Shown here: piece by piece, positions 7,318 to 15,111 of the stretch | Layout: each line of letters begins with the position of its first letter | Position numbering within the stretch: position 1 is the first letter of the stretch | NCBI RefSeq assembly: GCF_001637205.1 | Contig: NZ_LVJH01000070.1 | Span: 466,480 to 530,479 of the forward strand | Length of the DNA stretch: 64,000 bases | From: Paenibacillus glacialis | GTDB lineage: Bacteria > Bacillota > Bacilli > Paenibacillales > Paenibacillaceae | Reading direction: 5' to 3' | Notes under the pieces: model-generated | Told to the model about the DNA's origin: nothing | Seen by the model: only the letters and a program-made list of their open reading frames with translations | The model's database searches: none | Position numbers and translations under genes: made by a program

Positions 7318-7602
7318 TTAGTCTCTTCGTACACTATGAACCTGTACATCTAAGCGGCCATTGAGACCATGAGCAATCTGCATTCCTACCTTAATACCCT
7401 GTCCAAACTTTTCTAATACTGCATTAATAAAATCAGGCATGTGGTCCGGTTTACCTTTAACTGCTACATGAGCCCCTAAAGCATATGCGAGAGCTTTAAA
7501 GTGCTCAGCAACAGCTTCATCACCTTGTTCAGTGGCTGCATCAAGTAATGTTTCTAACTGGTCAAATACTGCATTACTAACCTCTTGCTTAGTCGTAGTC
7601 AT
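7318..7602 (-). CDS. Small phage protein, 94 residues
   Basis: Helical, Ala-rich product (QLETLLDAATEQGDEAVAEHFKALAYALG) followed by a GQGIKVGMQIAHGLNGRLDVQVHS tail. ATG 7602 overlaps the preceding stop by 4 nt. It lies between the small-gene cluster and the initiator gene. I do not recognise the family. Confidence 0.65.
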   Translation of the reverse strand: MTTTKQEVSNAVFDQLETLLDAATEQGDEAVAEHFKALAYALGAHVAVKGKPDHMPDFINAVLEKFGQGIKVGMQIAHGLNGRLDVQVHSVRRD

Positions 7603-7793
7603 ATAGCACGCTCCCTCATGGTTCTTTCCTTCCAGTCCTTATCACCTAAGCAACGACTTGGAGTAACTTCGAAGTACCGACGACCAAGCACGTAAGACAC
7701 AAATCTATTAGTGCTTTGCTCGTAATACATGCCGTTCAGTACAGGACTTGGATCAGTTAGTGTAAATAGATCAAGCTGCTCAACATTACTCAT
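7599..7793 (-). CDS. Small phage protein, 64 residues
   Basis: Begins MSNVEQLDLFTLTDPSPVLNG and includes YYEQSTNRFVSYVLGRRYFEV. The QLDLF segment resembles a beta-clamp-binding motif (QxxLF), although none is proven here. ATGA overlaps on both sides show tight translational coupling. Function unknown. Confidence 0.65.
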   Translation of the reverse strand: MSNVEQLDLFTLTDPSPVLNGMYYEQSTNRFVSYVLGRRYFEVTPSRCLGDKDWKERTMRERAI

Positions 7794-7978
7794 CGACCTA
7801 TCCCCCTATCGTCTCGTAAAAACACTATTGGATATTTGACCCTTACAACTGACCATCCAGGATATCCAAGGGCGAAGTACGCCCTAGTCTCCCGTTTAAA
7901 CTCTTCCGGATCCGTCTGCATTAACCGCCAAATTCGATCACCCATCATGCTCTTCATCAGAGGCTTGTCCTCTATCAA
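7790..7978 (-). CDS. Small phage protein, 62 residues
   Basis: Starts at TTG 7978 with AGGTGAT upstream, 10 nt after the MBL-fold gene. The product begins MIEDKPLMKSMMGDRIWRLMQTDPEEFKRETRAYFALG. It overlaps the next gene by ATGA. Family not recognised. Confidence 0.6.
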   Translation of the reverse strand: MIEDKPLMKSMMGDRIWRLMQTDPEEFKRETRAYFALGYPGWSVVRVKYPIVFLRDDRGIGR

Positions 7979-7988
7979 GGTGTATCAC

Positions 7989-8696
7989 CTACCTATCAGC
8001 CACATAGACCAACTTGCCTGTTGTCTCCTGTATTTCACTTTTGAATCTATCTGCGTCTGAATTTCCGTCTGATAGATGGAGTAGCCATATCTCTTGAACC
8101 TTGCTAATGTCGTTAGCGCGAAGGAACCCCTTAACATGCTCTAGACCGAAGTGAGAACGAAGCAAACGTTTCTTTTGTGCTGGATGCAGATCACCTGCTG
8201 TGACCCTACGGTTAACGATATCCAAGGAATAATTACATTCGACCATTACGTGAGTTAGCCCAGCAAATCGATACCTGCAGTAATAAGTGTCTGTAAGGAA
8301 TACCAGCTTATCGCCTACTGTATTAGCTAGGACGAACCCCAATGGCTCCTCTGCATCGTGCTCAATCTCAAACGCCTTAATAGTCCATGTGCCTATCACG
8401 AATTGCTCGTGCGCCTTAATAGTCTTCAATCGATGCCCTGAAAGCTTCAATGCATCGGCCGTGCCTTGGCTAGTGTAGATGTTAACACCAGCCTTCATAA
8501 CATCCTTTGCAGCCTTGCTGTGATCTCCATGCTCATGTGTAATCAGACAACCAGCGATCTCCGACATGCGAAACTCCAACGCTCGTTGGAGTGATTTAAA
8601 TGTGAACCCAGCTTCCAGTAGTAGGTGAGTTTGACCATCGCTAATGCGATAGGCATTACCAGCGCTGCTGGATCCGAGACAAGTAATGTTTATCAT
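7989..8696 (-). CDS. MBL-fold metallo-hydrolase linked to RecT
   Basis: A 235-residue metallo-beta-lactamase-fold protein of the YycJ/WalJ-like group. Metal-binding positions are visible: HEHGDH at 54-59, H113, D136 in LTDTYY and H207 in LLHLSDGNSD. The start shares one base with the recT stop (TGATG), so the two are coupled. YycJ-like enzymes include DNA exonucleases, and no SbcD, RecE or YqaJ partner is visible in this operon. I infer that this protein may be the nuclease of the RecT/SMC-like ATPase module. A general hydrolase remains possible. Confidence 0.85.
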   Translation of the reverse strand: MINITCLGSSSAGNAYRISDGQTHLLLEAGFTFKSLQRALEFRMSEIAGCLITHEHGDHSKAAKDVMKAGVNIYTSQGTADALKLSGHRLKTIKAHEQFVIGTWTIKAFEIEHDAEEPLGFVLANTVGDKLVFLTDTYYCRYRFAGLTHVMVECNYSLDIVNRRVTAGDLHPAQKKRLLRSHFGLEHVKGFLRANDISKVQEIWLLHLSDGNSDADRFKSEIQETTGKLVYVADR

Positions 8697-9733
8697 CAGA
8701 AGTCAGGACCTTCACCGGTCTTTTTCAGAGGTGGTACATCATCAGAGAAGTCCATTTCATCCTGATTAGATCCCTCTTGCTGTAGGTCAGGATCAGGATC
8801 TTGTGAAGTCTTAGTTACTGGATCAGGAGTAATGTCGATGATATCTCCATTGGCATTGGCTCTAATCTCCTGTGCAACCTCAGCTTCGGACAAATCACTC
8901 TCCATTTGTTTCAAGCGAAGGTAATCGTCATCGATCTTCTGTGAGTCAATCGTGATATCGTTGTAAGCAGCTCGATAGACTGTTTTCAAACACATCTTTT
9001 CACGCCAGCCTTCAACCTGTTCCTTACCGACCTTCTTACCGTTCTCCCACTTGTCTTTCTCGCCACCCCAAAACTCAGGGCTAGCATGGTCAGGTTTACG
9101 CTTTTCAATATCCTTAATCGTCATGATGACGAGCTTATTCTTTTCAGGAGCACTTGAGTAAAGGTGATAATAGAACCCACCTACTATCTCTCCACGATCA
9201 AAGGCATTCACAATTTCAAATTCATAACCTTCGTATTTATTGTTCATGTCCTTCTTGATCGGATTGAATTTATCGGACGAGTAGACCAATTCCACTGCAA
9301 CGTGGTCAGGTACATCCATACCATACTTAGTTGACTTAAGTTCAATGCCACGATAGCCTTCAATGAAGGCTATATCATATTTGTTGGTGTTGTTATTCTT
9401 AAAGGGAATAAGGTTGATGTGATTAGGTTGTGAAGGGTCAAATCCTACTCTTGCCATAGCCACCACATCACGGGCAAGCTTGTCCATATTCACATTAGCC
9501 CAGGTAACAGGCACTGCATCACGGTACTTCTCAGCTTTCTTTAAACGCTTCTCTTCGGTCGTCTTCAAGACTGAGTCAAGAGCAATGAAATAGTTCTGCG
9601 CAAGACGCTGTTGAAAGTTAGTTAATGCAACCTCACCTACGTTGGATCCAAATTCCGAAATAACTTTAGTCATGAAGCGTTCAGATTGTGTTGGTTCTTT
9701 TTTTGCAACTGCTTGTTCGTTCTCGGTAGTCAA
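8696..9733 (-). CDS. recT: RecT single-strand annealing protein
   Basis: 345 residues, RecT/Redbeta family. These proteins coat single-stranded DNA and anneal complementary strands in recombination-dependent phage replication. The family core is seen at NMDKLARDVVAMARVGFDPSQPNHINLIPF and AFIEGYRGIELKS. The C-terminal tail is acidic (DPDLQQEGSNQDEMDFSDDVPPL) and may contact SSB or the partner nuclease. The TTG start at 9733 follows directly on the ATPase stop, with AAGGAGG upstream. Confidence 0.93.
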   Translation of the reverse strand: MTTENEQAVAKKEPTQSERFMTKVISEFGSNVGEVALTNFQQRLAQNYFIALDSVLKTTEEKRLKKAEKYRDAVPVTWANVNMDKLARDVVAMARVGFDPSQPNHINLIPFKNNNTNKYDIAFIEGYRGIELKSTKYGMDVPDHVAVELVYSSDKFNPIKKDMNNKYEGYEFEIVNAFDRGEIVGGFYYHLYSSAPEKNKLVIMTIKDIEKRKPDHASPEFWGGEKDKWENGKKVGKEQVEGWREKMCLKTVYRAAYNDITIDSQKIDDDYLRLKQMESDLSEAEVAQEIRANANGDIIDITPDPVTKTSQDPDPDLQQEGSNQDEMDFSDDVPPLKKTGEGPDF

Positions 9734-11773
9734 TTAGATCGCCTCCTTGGCATTTTTTAAAGTACGTACAATGGCACCAAGTTCATTATTGAAGGCCTGC
9801 TCTTCATTGCTTGGTTTAACCCGAAGTACCTTGTCTTTCTCAGATACTACCAACCGAATTACTTGAGCATCTGTGTCGATCAGCTTCGTCACCGACTCAG
9901 CGTTATCGAAGAAGATTGGGACTGATACTTCGTAGTACTCACTTAGCGTATTTATAATGTCCAGACCAACGTTGTACTCAGCTGCGTTGTTTAGCCCACT
10001 ACCGTAAGGAACGCCATTAAATAGCGTGTCACAGACTTCTTTCAGCCCTCCATTGATCTGTTCTTCGAACAATCGGAACCGTGCATATTTGAATTTCGAG
10101 TTAATTTTAGAATCTAGCAGAGATACTTTAGTTCGAGTAAACTCTTCTGTTAAGAACAACTCTTCTTGCAGTCGCTCGTATTCAATAGCCAATTTCTTCT
10201 CTTGTTGCTCCAATACGGCAATCCGTTCTTCAGTCTTACTAATCTGCGCAAATTTAGCATTCTCCTCTTGGAGTTTGAGAAGGTCAGTATTGAGAGATGA
10301 AATTCCAGTCTGTACCTTACAGATTGTTTCTTTTGCAGAGTCCTGTAGAGAAACAATCTCCTGCTTAATCCTTGCTGACTCTTCAGTTAACCTTTGATAC
10401 TCTGGATCAGCTCCAGGGTCCTGAATTCCAGACCGTAGTTCTGTAAGTTGAGCTTCGGCTGTAGTCAGATCCGTTTGTTGAATAGCTAACATATCAGCCA
10501 AACCATTTATTTCAGCTAGCAACCGGCTATTCATCTGTTCAAGTTGATTAGTCTCCTCAGTGGCAGCCTTACCCTTAGCATTGATTTGTTCAAGTCTTTC
10601 AGATTTAGTTTTATTGAAAGAAGCGACTGCCTTTTGGAAAGCATCTTGAATTTGTTCTTGGGGTAAAGCTTGTCTACACGTCGGACAATTCTCATCGTGA
10701 TCATGTCCCTCAAATACTCTTCCGTTTATTTCTGTCCACTCGGCTCTTAACCGTTCTGATTCCAGCTTATTAGAATCAATCGTTCTTTTGTTTGTCTTAA
10801 TACGATGTTGCTTATCGTCTATCTCCCGACGTAATCTATCGACTTCAGATTGTAATTGGCCAACTTCCTTACGCTTTACAGATACCTTATCCAGGACTGT
10901 CGACTGCAGGGAATTCTTAATGGAGATCAACTCACCCTCGATTTCACGCAGTCGTTTTTCTTTAACAGCTGACTCTCCACCATTCTGAATTCGTAAGATC
11001 TCCGATTCCTTGCTTTTAATCTGAGTACGTATATGATCTATATCTTCCTGCAATAGTTCCTGGTCCAGATCAGTAACGTCAGGCTGACTCCGTTGAGCTT
11101 CACTAATCCGGATTGGAATATCCTTAATCTCGTCGTTGATTGCTTTACACCGAGCTGTCACAACCTTGCGATGTGCTTCAACGTCTCGATCATCCAAAAT
11201 AGATGGGAGACGTTCTAGGGCATTGTTCGAATGAATAACCTCTGCATCAGAGATATCTCCACAAATTTTCAGTAATTCCTTGCGACGCTCTTCCTTTTTC
11301 AATTGCTCGTTGAAAAATGTAGGACTAGTGAGAAGCTTGAACAAATCCTCTTTGATGATCGAATCAACTTCCGCCTTATACTCACCTGCATTGTAAGGCA
11401 CCCCATCGATGTGATAGCTCGTTGTATGTCCTGTGAATTCTGAGGTTAGTGCTCCACGCTTCTTTGTCCATTGTTCACTAAATACTCTACGAAAGGTTTT
11501 TCGACGACCATTGATCAATAAGTCACCTTCTACCTCATGTTCCAACTTGTGCTGCCTTACCTTACCAGCAGCATCTAATTCCTTAATCTCAAAATCAGAT
11601 TTATTACTACTGTCCTTACCGAACAATAACCATATGAAGCCATCGAACAAGGTTGTCTTACCAGTGCCGTTATCACCAAATGCATCTGTATTGAAGCCTT
11701 TGGTATCAAAGATATAATCTCTAAATCCCTTAAAATTACGATACGTCAAACGTTCCAATATAATTTTTTTCAT
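9734..11773 (-). CDS. SbcC/Rad50-like SMC-type ATPase (phage)
   Basis: 679 residues. Walker A is GDNGTGKT at 33-40. Two long coiled-coil blocks (about 235-350 and 375-540) flank a zinc-hook CPTC at 363-366. A signature-like NNAAEYNVGLD lies near 595 and a Walker B-like VPIFFDNAES at 618-627, where Asn follows the Asp. It is shorter than bacterial SbcC, as usual for phage versions. Rad50/SbcC proteins work with an Mre11/SbcD nuclease, but no SbcD gene is next to it; the neighbours are RecT and an MBL hydrolase. A role in DNA-end processing is inferred. Confidence 0.85.
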   Translation of the reverse strand: MKKIILERLTYRNFKGFRDYIFDTKGFNTDAFGDNGTGKTTLFDGFIWLLFGKDSSNKSDFEIKELDAAGKVRQHKLEHEVEGDLLINGRRKTFRRVFSEQWTKKRGALTSEFTGHTTSYHIDGVPYNAGEYKAEVDSIIKEDLFKLLTSPTFFNEQLKKEERRKELLKICGDISDAEVIHSNNALERLPSILDDRDVEAHRKVVTARCKAINDEIKDIPIRISEAQRSQPDVTDLDQELLQEDIDHIRTQIKSKESEILRIQNGGESAVKEKRLREIEGELISIKNSLQSTVLDKVSVKRKEVGQLQSEVDRLRREIDDKQHRIKTNKRTIDSNKLESERLRAEWTEINGRVFEGHDHDENCPTCRQALPQEQIQDAFQKAVASFNKTKSERLEQINAKGKAATEETNQLEQMNSRLLAEINGLADMLAIQQTDLTTAEAQLTELRSGIQDPGADPEYQRLTEESARIKQEIVSLQDSAKETICKVQTGISSLNTDLLKLQEENAKFAQISKTEERIAVLEQQEKKLAIEYERLQEELFLTEEFTRTKVSLLDSKINSKFKYARFRLFEEQINGGLKEVCDTLFNGVPYGSGLNNAAEYNVGLDIINTLSEYYEVSVPIFFDNAESVTKLIDTDAQVIRLVVSEKDKVLRVKPSNEEQAFNNELGAIVRTLKNAKEAI

Positions 11774-12102
11774 GCGACGTCCTCCTTAAGCAAAGAAGTT
11801 ACAGCTTGCAGTGCTCGGAATTCATCTCTGGACCTTCCAAGGCGAGTTACTGCGTTCTTCAACTCCATTTCAGCATCTGTTAAACCCTCACGCTCATTCA
11901 AAGTATTCAAGCGCATCTGAGCCGACCTGATCTCTGCGTTCTTACCATCAATCATATTGCCAAGTAATAAGTCATCCTCTTTTTGCTGAAGCAACTCCTT
12001 TGCTGATACCAAAGTTGCATTTGCCTGTAACACTACTTCCTCAGCTGTTGCGATCTCCGCAGGCAGCGACAACAGTCTGTTCACAATCTCTTGCTTATTC
12101 AT
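11770..12102 (-). CDS. Small coiled-coil phage protein
   Basis: 110 residues, almost entirely predicted coiled coil (ETAEEVVLQANATLVSAKELLQQKEDDLL and following heptads), with a short acidic end. It overlaps the ATPase gene by ATGA and the preceding gene by 4 nt. It may be an accessory subunit of the SMC-like ATPase. This is inferred only from coiled-coil content and coupling. Confidence 0.7.
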   Translation of the reverse strand: MNKQEIVNRLLSLPAEIATAEEVVLQANATLVSAKELLQQKEDDLLLGNMIDGKNAEIRSAQMRLNTLNEREGLTDAEMELKNAVTRLGRSRDEFRALQAVTSLLKEDVA

Positions 12103-12359
12103 GCGATTGCCTCCTCTATAGATTGATTTATCTCAGCATTCAATATCTGCTGTTGATCTGGTGTTTCCGGGTAACGAATGCCATCTAAGTATTGATTAAA
12201 TACATAAGCTGCTTCCGCAATCTGTTCATCCGTTAGATGGAGATTAATACAATCAGTAAACGTCCTAAAGGATACAACTGCAGGTGAATAGTTATTTTTA
12301 GGTGTGATCCCTACGTCAATTGACTCACCGTTGGAATTAAAAGATGCTGCAATTCCCAA
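12099..12359 (-). CDS. Phage protein, about 86 residues
   Basis: The frame is open from 12527, but its beginning overlaps the zinc-finger mini-gene in another frame. I place the start at TTG 12359, where AGAGGGAG lies 8 nt upstream; GTG 12464 is the alternative. The product reads LGIAASFNSNGESIDVGI, then a helical end (TDEQIAEAAYVFNQYLDGIR). Function unknown. Confidence 0.6.
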   Translation of the reverse strand: MGIAASFNSNGESIDVGITPKNNYSPAVVSFRTFTDCINLHLTDEQIAEAAYVFNQYLDGIRYPETPDQQQILNAEINQSIEEAIA

Positions 12360-12447
12360 ACCAATCACTCCCTCTTGTGTAGTACGCCCCCAATCTGCTA
12401 ATATGGGGGCAAGTGAATTTTTAATGCCGATGACCCTCTGGTAAGGG

Positions 12448-12570
12448 TCATTTTTCGTTTTCACAATCCTCGCAACTTCTCGGATATCCGGGTTCTTCCA
12501 TGTCATCCATATAAGAACCGCACACATCGCACAGCAGGCCGTTCAAAATCATTTCTGTAACCTCACCCAT
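12448..12570 (-). CDS. 40-residue zinc-ribbon phage protein
   Basis: Starts at ATG 12570, overlapping the preceding stop by 8 nt; ATG 12552, with GAGGT 7 nt upstream, is an equally good start. The product ends LLCDVCGSYMDDMEEPGYPRSCEDC plus four residues, with two CxxC pairs (CDVC and CEDC) that can hold one zinc. Small proteins of this pattern (LLC..CG....EEPGYPR.C..C) are widespread in phages. The role is unknown, probably DNA or protein binding. Confidence 0.75.
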   Translation of the reverse strand: MGEVTEMILNGLLCDVCGSYMDDMEEPGYPRSCEDCENEK

Positions 12571-12814
12571 TCGTTTGCACCACCTCATCGTCATGTACTG
12601 CGATCTGCTTGTAATCCAGGATCACCGGAGCATTTTCTATACTTGCGATCAGTTGATTGTCATCCCCTAGAATCAGGTACTCGGAATGAACGCTGTTGTC
12701 CAATCTAACGCCATCATCTTGGATCTCAATAATTTCTTGCCCATCGATTTCAGTCCCGACTTCAAACACTCGTGTCGGATTGCTAACCACTGTTAACTTT
12801 TGAATAACTTGCAT
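12563..12814 (-). CDS. Small phage protein, 83 residues
   Basis: ATG 12814 is preceded by AAGGAG at good spacing; the frame is open to 12850 but that part lacks a ribosome binding site. The product is beta-rich (MQVIQKLTVVSNPTRVFEVGTEIDG, then DGVRLDNSVHSEYLILGDD). It is coupled to the zinc-ribbon gene. Family not recognised. Confidence 0.65.
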   Translation of the reverse strand: MQVIQKLTVVSNPTRVFEVGTEIDGQEIIEIQDDGVRLDNSVHSEYLILGDDNQLIASIENAPVILDYKQIAVHDDEVVQTNG

Positions 12815-12846
12815 GGCTATTCTCCTTTCTAATTGAATCAAAGTAG

Positions 12847-13017
12847 GCAAGGGACTCTCACCCTTGCATGGAGCGTTTTAGGTAGCCAGTTTCTGTATAT
12901 CTAGTGCGGATACTTTGCCTAGTTTCTGTTGCAGGCCGCTCCTTACCTAATAGCGTCTATATTCCGCCACCACCTTGGATGCTTAATCGCACCTCCGAAG
13001 GTCCACCATAGTGGACC
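12847..13017. other. Untranslated stretch with two hairpins
   Basis: Between the AbrB gene and the next phage gene I find no gene with a ribosome binding site. Two perfect hairpins occur: GCAAGGG/CCCTTGC (12847-12853 with 12861-12867) and GGTCCAC/GTGGACC (13000-13006 with 13011-13017). Neither is followed by a T-run in the leftward direction. They may be processing or regulatory structures in the early mRNA. Confidence 0.45.
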
Positions 13018-13031
13018 CTCACCAGCTGAGA

Positions 13032-13274
13032 TCAAACAGATGGAGCTTCTTCCAAACAAGATTTACAAACGATCTTTCCTTTGAAGTTCACCGTATCCTC
13101 CGCATTTTCACAAAAGATACAAGCAGGTTCGTATTTCTTCAAAATGATTCGTTCCTTATCCACGTAAATTTCCAAAGCATCTTTTTCACCAATGCCCATC
13201 GTCCGTCGTAATTCTATCGGTAAAACCACTCGTCCTAGCTCGTCCACTCTTCTAACAATTCCAGTTGATTTCAT
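13032..13274 (-). CDS. AbrB-family transition regulator with C-terminal zinc finger
   Basis: 80 residues. The N-terminal 50 are a standard AbrB/SpoVT swapped-hairpin DNA-binding domain (KSTGIVRRVDELGRVVLPIELRRTMGI). The C-terminus carries CIFC and CKSC pairs (about 53-56 and 70-73) instead of the usual AbrB multimerisation domain, which suggests a zinc-binding dimerisation module. ATG 13274 has AAAAGGAGC upstream. It probably represses or tunes phage or host transition-state genes. Confidence 0.85.
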   Translation of the reverse strand: MKSTGIVRRVDELGRVVLPIELRRTMGIGEKDALEIYVDKERIILKKYEPACIFCENAEDTVNFKGKIVCKSCLEEAPSV

Positions 13275-13299
13275 ATAAATTAGCTCCTTTTAATAGTTT

Positions 13300-13584
13300 T
13301 TATTTGAAACGAATTCGAATCGCTTCTATCGCAAGATTTAAGTTGTAAGAGTCCAAATAGTCCATATCAGATAGATTTGCTAGTTTGTTGCTTTCATTGA
13401 AAAGATGAAGCGCAAGATTGAGCATGAATTTTTCCGATTGAGACCACGGCTTTGATACCTCTCGCAACTTACGAATGTGTACAATACGTTTATCTATGTC
13501 AACGTACCTCGTGGTTAACAAAGGTGATAATCTACCATTGTTCTTGAATAAATGAAGCATTGAAGCCCAACGACGATCCATCAT
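13300..13584 (-). CDS. DUF6075-like small phage protein
   Basis: 94 residues. The C-terminal half (FMLNLALHLFNESNKLANL and SYNLNLAIEAIRIRF) resembles DUF6075, a family of mobile-element proteins without known activity. The N-terminus is basic. ATG 13584 overlaps the upstream stop by 4 nt. The family assignment is from memory of the pattern and only moderately certain. Confidence 0.6.
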   Translation of the reverse strand: MMDRRWASMLHLFKNNGRLSPLLTTRYVDIDKRIVHIRKLREVSKPWSQSEKFMLNLALHLFNESNKLANLSDMDYLDSYNLNLAIEAIRIRFK

Positions 13585-13850
13585 GCCGTTTCCCCCTTGC
13601 CCTTATGACTCTCAGGGGTTAAAATAGACGTAACGAGATTCTTTAATCGGGTTCTCAATTGTGTCCGCCCTAGCCGGCGGGCATTTTCTATTTCTGCCTC
13701 TGCAAATCTAATCATCATGTTCAAGTACGCTTCTGCATTCTCCACTTTATCTGGCAACATCTTTGTTGGATTCTTCCGGATTACCTCCAGGTTATAGTTT
13801 GCGTTTCTTCCAGCCTGCTTTGCTTCTTCAACCAATTGAGTTCTATCCAC
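13581..13850 (-). CDS. Small helical phage protein, 89 residues
   Basis: Starts at GTG 13850 with GAGGGA upstream. The product is Lys/Glu/Arg-rich helices (EEAKQAGRNANYNLEVIRKN and AEAYLNMMIRFAEAEIENARRL). It is coupled to the DUF6075-like gene. Unknown function. Confidence 0.6.
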   Translation of the reverse strand: MDRTQLVEEAKQAGRNANYNLEVIRKNPTKMLPDKVENAEAYLNMMIRFAEAEIENARRLGRTQLRTRLKNLVTSILTPESHKGKGETA

Positions 13851-13860
13851 ATCGATTCCC

Positions 13861-14367
13861 TCATTTCATATATTTTTTGGCTTTTAATTCGGCACGATGT
13901 TCCTTCCAAATCCCCAACCAACTGAATGTGTATTCCTTACAAAGTACTGCAACATGATGAGTGAGGGCTGTTATTGCCTCAACACATTCAAAAATTGTGA
14001 CCTTGATCGCTTCACGATCCGCCGCAGTCAATTGATCAGGCCGTTTCATGATGGGTGCAGTCTTCATTGCGGCCAGTGCCTCTTCTGCTTCTTCCATCGA
14101 TTTATAATGTGTAGCAGCTCTATGTAAGTCTGAGTTGTCCAACCATGGAACGCAGGCACCGTCGGTGACCTCCTCTTGTGCTGCCAAGTAAAGGCGCGGT
14201 TCATCAAAAGTGGTGGCCGTCCGTAACATGAAATCCTTCGGTGCTGGACGCTTTCCATTCTCGATTTTGGCGACGGAAGAGCGATCTAGAAATGTTTGCT
14301 CAGCGAATTCTTCTTGCGTCAAACCTTGCTGCTTACGAAACTCATGAAATACATCTCCTATAGACAA
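13861..14367 (-). CDS. XRE-family transcription regulator
   Basis: 168 residues. The N-terminal HTH (FHEFRKQQGLTQEEFAEQTFLDRSSVAKIENGKR) is of the Cro/CI type. The remainder is an Ala/Glu-rich helical region that ends basic (HRAELKAKKYMK) and has no peptidase domain. The TTG start at 14367 has GGAGGTGA upstream. Two direct repeats (14407-14453) lie just upstream and may be its promoter or operator region. A control role in the early operon is inferred. Confidence 0.8.
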   Translation of the reverse strand: MSIGDVFHEFRKQQGLTQEEFAEQTFLDRSSVAKIENGKRPAPKDFMLRTATTFDEPRLYLAAQEEVTDGACVPWLDNSDLHRAATHYKSMEEAEEALAAMKTAPIMKRPDQLTAADREAIKVTIFECVEAITALTHHVAVLCKEYTFSWLGIWKEHRAELKAKKYMK

Positions 14368-14406
14368 ATTATCTCACCTCCCTCTGTTCGATAGCATCCG
14401 ATAAAC

Positions 14407-14453
14407 TGGACAATATCGCTCCATTTAAGACTTCGAATTGGACAATATGGCTC
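14407..14453. repeat. Two 15-bp direct repeats upstream of an XRE gene
   Basis: TGGACAATATCGCTC (14407-14421) and TGGACAATATGGCTC (14439-14453) differ at one base and are 32 bp apart, about three helical turns. They lie in an untranslated gap in front of the XRE gene, so an operator pair is likely. No clean promoter hexamers accompany them. Confidence 0.5.
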
Positions 14454-14536
14454 GCTACTATAGTTGTTTTGTGGCGTTCGTTCGGGATAAAATTTAGTTA
14501 TGAGTAATTCCCTTCCCCCCTCATCGTCATCCCCTT

Positions 14537-14569
14537 AGCCGCTGGCAGCCAGTACAGCTCCGGCGGCTT
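14537..14569. terminator. Hairpin after the zinc-ribbon/HTH gene
   Basis: GCCGC near 14539 pairs with GCGGC near 14566 around an inner CTGGCAGCCAG dyad, forming a stable structure just downstream of the stop at 14574. A T-rich tract (TTTCTTCT) follows only on the plus strand, so termination of the leftward operon here is uncertain. Confidence 0.35.
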
Positions 14570-14573
14570 TCTT

Positions 14574-15032
14574 CTATGCAACGCCACCCTTTCTGTTCCT
14601 TACCCATGCTTCACCAGCATTCTGCCTAACCCACTCTGTATGTTCATCGATCCACGCAAGTAAAGATTGCGTTGGTACTCTCGGATTACCAAACTCACGA
14701 ATTACTGGAAAGTCTTCACGATTCAATAACTCGGAAGCTTTTGTATTTTTAATGTCTAACATATCCATCAACTGATTCTTGGTTAGTAATGGTGGCAGAC
14801 TTAATTTAAAAATATGGCGTTCTAATGCTTGGTCTACTGCCGTATTAATAGCTTCTTGCAATTTACTGAAATCCATATCCACTTTGAACATCGAAATGCC
14901 AGGGTCCATACTGAATGATTTCAAATTTTCATCGGGGTCTTCATCTTTCAAATTCAAACCGCAGATTTTGCAGAAGCTATCTCCCTCAAATATCTCGCTA
15001 TTTTTGCAGCGTGAACAAATATGTTTTTTCAT
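14574..15032 (-). CDS. Zinc-ribbon protein with HTH (excisionase-like) domain
   Basis: 152 residues. The N-terminus has a zinc ribbon (CSRC at 6-9 and CKIC near 21-24). The C-terminal part (LLTKNQLMDMLDIKNTKASELLNREDFPVIREFGNPRVPTQSLLAWI, given here in summary form) matches the HTH_17/AlpA/Xis winged-helix class. ATG 15032 follows AAGGAGGTGATC. It could be an excisionase or an early regulator; position far from int favours regulation. Confidence 0.7.
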   Translation of the reverse strand: MKKHICSRCKNSEIFEGDSFCKICGLNLKDEDPDENLKSFSMDPGISMFKVDMDFSKLQEAINTAVDQALERHIFKLSLPPLLTKNQLMDMLDIKNTKASELLNREDFPVIREFGNPRVPTQSLLAWIDEHTEWVRQNAGEAWVRNRKGGVA

Positions 15033-15111
15033 TTAGATCACCTCCTTACGCTCAGTTGTTGTGGATTTTAAAACTAAACATTTCCGTTTTGGATACTTTC
15101 AATTATAAAGA

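Noticed and set aside
12895..12990. Possible short peptide with GTAAGGAGC upstream
   Set aside because: Only a CTG could serve as start and the peptide would be about 20 residues; no support.
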